Positions 55,580 to 64,000 of a stretch of DNA of 64,000 bases are shown here, piece by piece. The first letter of the stretch is position 1; each line of letters opens with the position of its first letter. Location of the stretch: positions 380,224 through 444,223 of the forward strand of contig MU001503.1 of assembly GCA_010093485.1 (NCBI GenBank), given 5' to 3'. Both the position numbers and the translations under genes were made by a program. The notes under the pieces are model-generated. The model worked only from the letters and a program-made list of their open reading frames with translations, was not told the DNA's origin and did not search any database. The stretch is from Karstenula rhodostoma CBS 690.94. Taxonomy: Eukaryota > Ascomycota > Dothideomycetes > Pleosporales > Didymosphaeriaceae.

Positions 55580-58500
55580 ATGCGGCTTTCTCTCGTGGTC
55601 GCTCTTGCGGGCACTATCGTTTCTGCCTCGAACGTCACCTTCTTCGGCGCGCCACGCTTCTCCCTCGGCGACTCCCTTCCCAATCGCGATGCCCACGGCG
55701 ATGTACTCGTTGCGCAAGATATAGGCAGCATTGGCGAGAAGCAGAGCTGCAAAGGTGGCAGCACCGCCAATGCTCGCTCCATTGCCTACTATCAGTAAGT
55801 TCTTTTGTCCATGGGTTACTCGTGGGGCTCTTTTCGTCTACATCAACGTCCTAATCATACTCAAGGGAATGGAACACGCGGACGCGGCCTTGCGACAAGG
55901 TCCAACCATCACAGATCAAGCTCGACGGCTTGACTCAGCTCAACTTGGCTTTTGCATACATCGACCCCAAATCATTCCAGATCCGCCTGCAGAACCCACA
56001 AGACGATGAACAATATCGTGAATTTGTCGGGTTGAAAGACCGTGGCCTGAAGGTCTGGCTTGGTGTCGGCGGCTGGGAATTCAGTGACGAGGGCCCAACG
56101 CGCACCACCTGGTCTGACATGGCCAGCACTGCTGCAAATCGCAAGGCCTTCATTACGTCAACCCTGCAATTCCTCAAAGACTATGGGTTCCAAGGTCTTG
56201 ACATCGATTGGGAATGGCCTGCCGCAGCCGGCCGCGGGGGTCGCCCAGAAGATACGCAGAACCAGGTGAGTCGATAACAGGTACTTTTTTGCGTTCAGGT
56301 CGCCTAACACCTTCAGGTTACTCTCATGAAAGAGCTTCGTAAGGCTCTCGGGAAAGATTATGGTCTCACCTGCGTTCTGCCCCACGACAACACATTTCTG
56401 GAAGGTATCGATGTCAAGGCCCTGTCGGAACATGTCGATTGGTTTAATGTCCTGACTTACGATCTTCACGGCTCGTGGGACCAGAGTAACCCGGCAATCG
56501 GAGCCAAGATCCGCCCGCACACCGACTTGAAGGAGATCGACGCTCACCTGGAAGCTCTGTGGGCCACCGGTGTCGACCCCGGCAAATTTACTCTTGGCCT
56601 GGCCTACTACGGTCGTGGATACACGGCTGCCGACCCTAACTGTCTGCACTACGATTGTTCATTCTCTGGACCAAGCACTGCGGGTGACTGTTCTACTCAA
56701 GCCGGTATCCTCAGCGGCTGCGAGATCAAGCGGATCATCAAAAACCGTAACCTCACTCCAACCTTCATCGAAGGAGGCGCTGCTGCAATGCAGCTCACCT
56801 GGGATAACCAATGGATCAGCTATGACAATGACCGAACGTTCTCCCTGAAGAAGGACTTTGCAAACGAGCGTTGCATGGGCGGTACTGCTGTGTGGGCCAT
56901 CGATTACGACTCTTGCAACGACAACGGTGAGCTTCCACCTGTCGATCCAGGCCACTCATCTGCTTCCTCCGCCGCCCCTTCCCTGAGCTCTGACGTATCA
57001 TCAATCCATCCGCCCACTGGAATGCCGAGCACACCCAAAGACTCCGCGACCATCTCATCATCGGCTGGCTCTTCAGGTGCGACATCCTTGGTAGCCCCCA
57101 CACCAAAAACCTCGACAGGTTCGATGCTAAGCAAGCCACCGGCTTCAACATCACCCACCCCAAAAAGCACGATGTCAACCGCAACTCCTCCTAGAAGTCA
57201 AAGCCCGTCCACTGTTTCTTCCGTAGCTGTGTCATCGTCTTTGCCGCTGTTTTCAGGAAGCCGAAGTGCATCGACTGACTCCGTAACCGTCGTTACGAGC
57301 TCTGCATCGACTGCTTCCAAAACCATCATAATGAGCTCTGCATCGTCTACTTCCCTAACTGTCGATACGAGCTCTGTATCGTCAACAACGCCGTCATCTT
57401 CGAAGAGCCGGACATGGTCAGCACCCTCTGTGAGCGCTGATAAAAGCTCCTCGTTCTCGCTATCGCTGTCACCATCAGGGAGTTGGGTCTCATCAGGCGT
57501 GGATACATCCTCGGTGCTCCTCACGCCAACAAGCAGCCGTGCTTCCACTTCCACGGAGTTCAACCCCACTGCGTCCTCGCCGTCGTCAACGTCGTTGCCA
57601 ATCCCTGTAACCACATCGACTTCGTTGTTTACGAAAAGCATGACCAGCACGTCGATCGATGAGAGCAGCTCCACGCCGTCGTCGCCTTCGTCGTCATCCC
57701 CATCCGCTGTGCCCTCGTCAATTTCTTTGATCACAAACAGTAGGAGCAGCGCATCGTCCGACAAGAGTAGCTCGACTTTCACATCCGTCAGGACATCGCC
57801 ATCGTCTTCGTCACTGTCCTCCTCTTTTGTGCCCACGTCAATCTCATCGGTCACGATCAGTGAGACTAGCACATCGGCTGAAGAGAACAGCTCATTTTCC
57901 ACGGCTGTTAGCACGTCGCCGAGCAGCATTTCTAGCAGCACTACCGTTGCCGTGATCAGTTTCCCAACCTTGGAGACACAGAGCTATACCACGACGTTGA
58001 AAATATCATCGGGAGTCTCTGTGACCTCAACTTCCACGACTATTAACACATCTCCGGTCAGCATTTTGAGCAGCACCACCACTTTTGTGTCCATTATTCC
58101 AACGGTAGAGACACTAAGCTCTTCAACAATTTTAGAACCGTCGGAAGTTTCTGCGTCTTCTCCTTCCACGGCTGTTATCACACCTTCGTTCGTGACTGGG
58201 AGCCGTCCTGTCGAGTCCGTGATCACCGTTCCGACAATAGAACGAAAAAGCACCAACACCTTGTCGGAATCATCTTCTGGAGATATTGTGCCCTGGCTAC
58301 CCATCTGTACCGGAGACTGCGATTCGAAGACCTTCAATCCACCGAAGCCGACGCCCACAGGGTCGCCTGATGACTCCGACTCCGATGACGAGGTTCCGAT
58401 CGTCCCTTGGTTGATACACCCAGAAGGCGACTGCCCACCAGATTCTCCGCGTGCAAAGCGGGGCAAACATCGCGGCTTCTTCGGTTGTGGGTGCGGCTGG

Positions 58501-60410
58501 TCGGGTCTCGATAAAGGTCCTGGGTGTGACAAGCCACATTGCGGCCTCCTCGACTTTGTGTGCTGGGCCAAGTGGGCTATAGAGTTGATGTGGTTCAAGA
58601 TCACCCCATGTGGTATGCTGTTCGAATGCGATATCTGCAAGTGGTTTGGTTGTCCAGAAATAGGCCTCAACTGTGGCCTTTTGGGTTGCGACGGATATTG
58701 TTTTAGCCCATTGGGATGCGATCCGGACTGCCCTGCCGAAGTAAGTCGAGTGCGATGTCTATTTTTGAGCATCTCTAATGTTTACAACAGGTTTGCGGCT
58801 CATGTATGTTCAATGGCGATTGCCCAGGCATCAAGCCAGGTCCGCCACCTGGTTTGAAGGACCATCTGACTCCGACCGGGCCGACTCCTGAGACGACGCG
58901 GAAGCCCACTTGTAAACCCAAAGACTACGTCACAGCTACCGATGTCATCAGTCTTTGTGTCAAAAAGGTCTTGCCTGTCTCGGTCGCGGTCAATAGTACA
59001 ACGAGCACAACCATTTCGACGTGCTCGGGACATACTTGGTCCATGAAGGGCTGTCCACCAATACCAGGGCTCACTACTACAGAATGGCAGACCTTGACTG
59101 AGACCGCTTCTTGTACCGAGTCATCCACGGTCTACTCGACATTCTCGTCCTGTCTCGTCGGCACAGACTCCATTGGAAGCACGCGAACGTCGAGCTGCAT
59201 GAGCACGATATCGCCGATCGTCGGATGCGATGTCACTGGAGGCGCAACCAAGACTGTCTCAACCACCAGCAAACCTGGCGGTTGTACATTGGCGCCCTTA
59301 GTCTGGAATGAGGGCGACGGTGACAACACCGGCCTTCCTAGGAACGTCAGCGCCATGCCCACTGGGATTTCGATACCCACCCTCGAGATGAAGCCCAACG
59401 CGACCGGTGAATCATGTTCTTGGAGCCCGCTTATTATCGAGGATGACGAAGGTGATAACGTAGGCAACGACACGATTATCATCCCGACCCTGCCGATGAA
59501 GAACGACACCAACGGTGGATCGTGTTCCTGGATTCCCATCGATCTCGATGATGCAGAAGGCGACAACTTCTCCTTGAATGACACTATTATCATTCCGACC
59601 CTGCCAATGAAGAACGACACCAACAATGGATCGTGTCCTTTAAGCCCATTGCTACTCGACGATGATGAGGGTGATAACTTCTCCTTGAATGACACTATTA
59701 TCATTCCGACCCTGCCAATGAAGAACGACACCAACAATGGATCGTGTCCTTTAAGCCCATTGCTGCTCGACGATGATGAGGGTGATAACTACCTGAACAG
59801 TAGTATCTCGATACCTCTACTGCCCATGAAGCCTACTACGGCCCAAGACAACGCCTTAGTTCCGAAACTTACGCACCAGCCGATTACGAAGCCGGTGAAA
59901 GCACCACATCTATCGCAAACCGCGCATCCGACACCACCACAGTCGTCTAACTCTGCTTCACCGACCGCAACCCCAGGTCCCAAGCCAATCCCAGCTGGTG
60001 GAAGGTGGGAGATCAAGATCGAGCACGCACCGCCTCGGTTCCATTGGACTTTGTACGATACTGGCGGAAACGAGGCTGGAGGTGGCGACGCTGGAAGTCC
60101 AATCCAGTGTTATGGACGTGCCCAGAAAGACTGCTTTCCATTCGACATCAATTTCAGCCTCAACTTCAAAGATGTGAACAGTAAGGTTGGCTTTTTGGTT
60201 TTGCTGGACCTGCCAAGCGGTCGCCAGCTGAGGTTCACGAGCAACCATCTCAACGACAACTTTCCGGAAGATGGTTACCCGAGTGAAAACTACGGATGCC
60301 AAGACGACAAGCGTAACCAGTCCAACAAGGGTGTAAGCCGGACGTTCTGGTGTTACTTTGTGTGGCATGGACAAGGTGGTTGGGACGGTCTCACCGACAA
60401 GGTGGGATGA
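55580..60410 (+). CDS. Very large secreted GH18 chitinase with mucin-like and repeat regions
   Basis: 1552 residues from exons 55580-55794, 55866-56265, 56317-58740 and 58791-60410; introns of 50-71 bases, all in frame. A signal peptide (MRLSLVVALAGTIVSA) precedes the GH18 domain (about 65-410). Its catalytic motif GLDIDWEW, near residue 180, supplies the proton-donor Glu; TYDLHGSWD and GLAYYGRGY line the cleft. Residues 415-865 are a Ser/Thr mucin-like linker. Residues 865-1030 are Cys- and Gly-rich (FGCGCGWSGLDKGPGC), a module common after fungal class V chitinase domains. Five acidic repeats follow (about 1198-1350), then a C-terminal domain (about 1415-1552) ending WHGQGGWDGLTDKVG. It hydrolyses chitin at or outside the wall. 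No LysM or typical chitin-binding domain is evident. Confidence 0.88.
59382..59831 (+). repeat. 108/111-base coding repeat, about five copies, in chitinase C-terminal part
   Basis: Copies start at 59382, 59490, 59601, 59712 and 59820, with periods 108, 111, 111 and 108. Each encodes LPMKNDTNxGSC, then an acidic LDDxEGDN stretch, then NDTIIIPT. Every full unit has two NDT N-glycosylation sites and one Cys. The copies at 59601 and 59712 are nearly identical, so that duplication is recent. Confidence 0.9.
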
Positions 60411-61974
60411 TGAAAAGATTGGCAAAGGATTACTTAGGAATCACCACAATGGCTTTGGTCTATTAGATAGTACTATCGCTGAGTGAAGTTGTGGAGGAGT
60501 CTGAAGCCTGCGTTTATCGATTTTGCGGTAAACTTTTGCGGAAACTTGATTGCTGTCTCCCCAGCTCCAGGTAGAGTCTATCGAGCGATAATGTGATCTT
60601 TTAAGATTTTTGATTCCGTCGTACCTTGACAATCGCTCCGGATTGAGCGAATGATGCTTATGAAGATGCCTAGGTACCGGAACACTCGTGTTAACTTTGT
60701 TGAGGACAGGAATTCGACGTACGCGTTGACAGTATGGTAACGCTCGCATGCTACGAGTGTAGCTCGTTGTGCGACCTTGCCCGCCCATTTTAGAGGAGCA
60801 AATAAGTATTAGCTGACATATGAAAAGTGAGATGGAAGAAAGATGAGCGCTTTGGCTCTTCTCCTATAGTACTTCAAGATCGGGTGTTAAGGGGCGCGAC
60901 ACACTCGGAACGAAATTCCCCGTCGGTCCAGCCAATGGGGGACTCATGATCAGTCCTACGCACTTATGCCACCAACTACGCACTCGCCCGTGCCTCACCA
61001 CTTCAACGCCTCTACAAAATATCGTTCGTCACCGGCAGACGTCACACAATGCATGCGCCTGCCATCTGTATCGCATCGCGCCGCGCCGTGCCGCGCGTTG
61101 TTTACGCAGACTGACCCATTCATAGCCGCTGCGAGGCCACCGCCCAGTGCATGGAACCCGCACGTGCCGTTTCAGAGGCTGCTTCGTCGCCACCACTGCC
61201 GGACCAATGCTTGGTTTATATGAGCTGCACGGATGCGAATGTTTAGGAGGCCAAGGGAAAAGTTTTAAATGCCGCCTTGCTGCCTCAGAATGTTTCTTGA
61301 TTCCGGACTTCGAGAAGGTGATTTGGCAGGTGTTTTGTGAGGCTGTCATGTTTTGGGGACGGGCATGACGATAAGATGGAGTATCGCGGTGGTGGTGAGA
61401 GATACGGCCAGTGGTGGGATGCAGAAGATCGAGAGACGTCGGGCCATGAGGACGAACAACGAGTAAGCCAAGCCGTGTATATTGACAGAGACCTCTAGCA
61501 GCAAAATTTGGTTTTCACGATAGCGTGCCATCGCACCTACGACAACGGACCACGCCTCAAGTTTCACAAGGTAGGCCAGCCCCACACAGGCCATTAACTG
61601 CGAGCAACACTGGCGTCTGTATGTCAACAGTGCGCGGCAGACCCATAGACGCATTTACGCATATGCACAATCTTTGTATACACCATTTCTAATGAAACAC
61701 CACTCTTGATGAAGACAACATAAGAGTCCTAGGCCCGGAAACATGCACTCACTCCTTGGCTTTTCAGTGTAGTTTCTTTGTGCTGTGCACTCTGCTTTGC
61801 ATGTCTCTCTCTACCGAGTAGACGGGACTGCTCTTCTATTCTTGTATCATTTCCTCGAGGTGCTGGTCGCTTGTCTTTGCATATTTTTCAGACCGACGAT
61901 CACAATCATTCATTAATTTCAATCTCATTCGTCTTCCTTTTTCCACCTTGATTTCCATCTTTCCCAACAACACC
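60411..61974. other. Intergenic, no supported gene
   Basis: 1.56 kb. A hydrophobic minus-strand frame at 61346-61654 is open but matches no family. The last 200 bases, pyrimidine-rich (TTTCCAC, CTTTCCC), are the promoter and 5' UTR of the next transporter. Confidence 0.4.
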
Positions 61975-63871
61975 ATGGCGGCCCACAACACCGGGCGCTT
62001 TTCCCACTCATTTGCGCGGAAACAAAATCGCCAGGCCATCAGTCCAACTTCAGACCCAGTAACATCCGACATCCAGCTTAGCGCCGGTCGTTATGGTTCC
62101 TTCGTAGCCCCGAACAAACGATGGACCAGTGCCTTCGACAATGAAGCTCGTGCTTCGCGCATGAGTTTCCTCGCGGATGGAACGCTTATCCCACGGGTGC
62201 CGGTCGAACACAATCAACACGAGCAATGGGCGGGCAGAAGGGCAGAGCGGAGGCAGACGTGGGTAGCTCATGTTGCCCAGTCGGAGGAACCAGAAAAGGT
62301 ATGGAGTGGGGAGTTTGATGTTGAGAGACGCCCAAGTTGGGTGGGAAGAGAGTCGGGAGCGTTGAATGGCGACGATGAGATAGCACTGCTGAAGGAAAAG
62401 GAGCAATTCTTGGTGCAGTGGGAGGAGGGTGATGTTGAAAACCCGTTGAACTTTGGGAACGGAAGGAAGTGGATGAACGCAATGATCCTCGCTTTCGCCT
62501 GCTTCATGGTGTCGATCGCATCCTCGGGGTTCTCGCAAGGTATCTTACCCTCGTATATGGCTAGAGGACCGACATGGCTAACCCGGAACAGGTACACGAG
62601 ACTTGAAGACGGAGTTCAACGTCGACCAGGTCGTTGCTTTGATGACTACGTCTGCTTTTGTACTTGGCTTTGCGGTCGGTGCGCTCGTACTGTCGCCTTT
62701 GAGCGAGGTATACGGTCGCCGCGAGCTATACATCTCGACCTTCGGTGCTTTCGTCTTGCTGACTGGAGCATTGTTCTTCTCCTCGTCGATGACTACGGTC
62801 CTCGTGCTACGATTCTTGGGCGGGCTTGCAGGTTCCTTCACGCAGGCAGTCGCTCCAGCCGTAGTCGCGGACATGTTCGACGCACAAGAGCGTGGACTGG
62901 TTCTCAGCATCTTCACTCTCGCTGGTCTCTTGGGCCAGAACCTGGGTCCCATCATTTGCGGCTTCCTCGATGCCTACCATGGGTGGCGTAGTATCGTCAT
63001 CTTCGTCACCGCGGCATCTTTTCCCACGTGGGCCGTCCTAACTTTCACCTTCCCAGAGACGTACGCGCCCGTGTTGCTTCAGCGCCGCGCTGACAGATTG
63101 ACCAAAGAGACTGGCAAGAAGCATGTCGTCGCAGGCGCAACGCCAAAGCCAATCAGCACACAACTACGCGTTGGTGCATTGCGTCCCTGGATCATGCTCA
63201 TCTACGAGCCCATAGTCACACTTCTGTCGCTCTTCCTCTCTGTCGTCCACGGCACGCTGTTCCTTCTCTTCGCCGCCTACCCCATCGTCTTTCAACAAGT
63301 CCGCGGTTGGCCTCAAGGCGTTGCATCGCTTCCTTTCCTTGCGCTGGTCATCGGCATCATCCTTTCCTTGTTCTACGTTGCATTGGTCGACCAGAAGCGC
63401 TATGCTCGCGTGGTAGCGCGCAACAACGGCGTCGCACCTCCCGAAGCGCGTCTCCCACCCGCCATGCTCGGCGCTGTTGTCCTCCCCATCGGCCTCTTCT
63501 GGTTTGCCTGGACCAACGGACCCGAAACCTTCTGGCTGATCAGCGTGAGCGCAGGCGTGTTCTTTGGCTTCGGCATGGTCCTTCTATACATGAGTCTTAC
63601 GAACTATCTGGTCGATTCGTACCTGGCGTATTCGGCATCCGCACTTGCTGCGAGTACTGTGCTGCGCTCTTGCGCAGGGGCGGCATTTCCTTTGTTCACG
63701 AATGATCTATACGACAAATTGGGTATACACTGGGCGTCAAGCATTCCGGGGTTCATGGCATTGGTGTTTGTGCCGTGTTTAGTCGCTTTCTATTCATGGG
63801 GACATGTTTTGAGGACTAAAACTAGGTTCGGGCAGGAAGCTGCTGCTTTGGCGGCGCGGGCGCAAAAGTGA
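61975..63871 (+). CDS. MFS drug:H+ antiporter, DHA1 family
   Basis: 614 residues from exons 61975-62539 and 62592-63871. The 52-base intron (GTATCT...AACAG, phase 1) joins SSGFSQG to TRDLKTEFNVDQVVAL at the loop between helices 1 and 2. The N-terminal cytoplasmic region is unusually long (about 160 residues, polar, ending with the DHA1 lead-in WEEGDVENPLNF). About 12 helices follow. Motif A is LSPLSEVYGRRE, and motif C-like Gly-rich segments occur in helix 5 (LAGLLGQNLGPIICGF). The central loop carries FPETYAPVLLQRRADRL. It should export drugs, toxins or polyamines across the plasma membrane by proton exchange. It is homologous to the transporter at 26607-28339 but differs in intron positions and N-terminus. 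Confidence 0.9.
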
Positions 63872-64000
63872 GGGTGGTTGGTTGTCAGGAAGTTCTTTTG
63901 TAAATATTAATGGGCTCGTAGACTCGTCGATCAGTAACTACATGTGATTTGCACAATGAATGAGGCTGTGCCGACGGATATGCTGCTGTGGTGATACAGT
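63872..64000. other. 3' flank of transporter, window end
   Basis: AT-leaning 3' region of the DHA1 transporter. Nothing further is visible before the window ends. Confidence 0.4.

Noticed and set aside
57198..57941. 247-codon minus-strand open frame
   Set aside because: It lies opposite the Ser/Thr-rich linker of the chitinase; the acidic composition is a mirror of repetitive Ser codons.
61346..61654. Hydrophobic 102-codon minus-strand frame
   Set aside because: It could suggest a small membrane protein (I considered Erg28-like), but no motif matches and there is no supporting context.
1..64000. A secondary-metabolite gene cluster
   Set aside because: Two P450s, an FAD monooxygenase and two transporters are scattered among unrelated genes, and no PKS, NRPS, terpene synthase or prenyltransferase is present.
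1..64000. CRISPR arrays, operons, riboswitches or viral genes
   Set aside because: Eukaryotic gene structure throughout, no spaced repeat array and no viral replicase or capsid-like frame seen.

Overview
This window reads as nuclear DNA of a filamentous ascomycete (Pezizomycotina; a Dothideomycete is my best guess, not proven). Genes are interrupted by short GT...AG introns of about 45-65 bases, often with a CTAAC/CTGAC-like branch sequence. Fungus-specific families dominate: rhodopsin-domain membrane proteins, a Zn2Cys6 regulator, an AA9 copper oxygenase, GH16 and GH18 enzymes, DHA1 transporters and microsomal P450s. I rebuilt exon joins by hand from frame, splice sites and family resemblance; all coordinates are plus-strand.

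Layout. 0-8.3 kb: the end of an amino-acid permease, two rhodopsin-domain receptors, a P450 and a secreted GH16 glucanase. 8.3-12 kb: an AT-rich island, an AA9 lytic polysaccharide monooxygenase and, convergent with it, an FAD monooxygenase. 12.6-24 kb: a secreted Ala-rich protein built from duplicated exons, a large ankyrin protein and two uncharacterised proteins. 24-34 kb: a kinase-like phosphotransferase, a DHA1 transporter, a second P450, an intron-containing tRNA-Met and a third rhodopsin-domain gene. 34-48 kb: a short-chain dehydrogenase relic, a Zn2Cys6 factor divergent from ATP12, an ANK-PH-ORD oxysterol-binding protein, an unknown protein and a broken DUF1996 gene. 48-64 kb: a Cys-rich single-pass surface protein, a RING protein, a very large secreted chitinase with mucin-like and repeat regions, and a second DHA1 transporter.

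The genes do not form one pathway. GH16 and AA9 are neighbouring secreted polysaccharide-degrading enzymes. The P450s, FAD enzyme and transporters resemble secondary-metabolism accessory genes, but there is no polyketide synthase, NRPS or terpene synthase. ATP12 and the oxysterol-binding protein are conserved housekeeping genes.

The most unusual signal is a 99-base element present twice (26.4 kb and 50.8 kb, opposite orientations). Each copy is exactly 99 bases, and each is bounded by its own unrelated direct repeat (15 and 12 bases). This looks like a tiny mobile element with variable-length target-site duplications. Other notable items are the tandem exon duplication at 12.6-13.6 kb, two well-dissected pseudogenes, and a second dispersed repeat lying just upstream of both.
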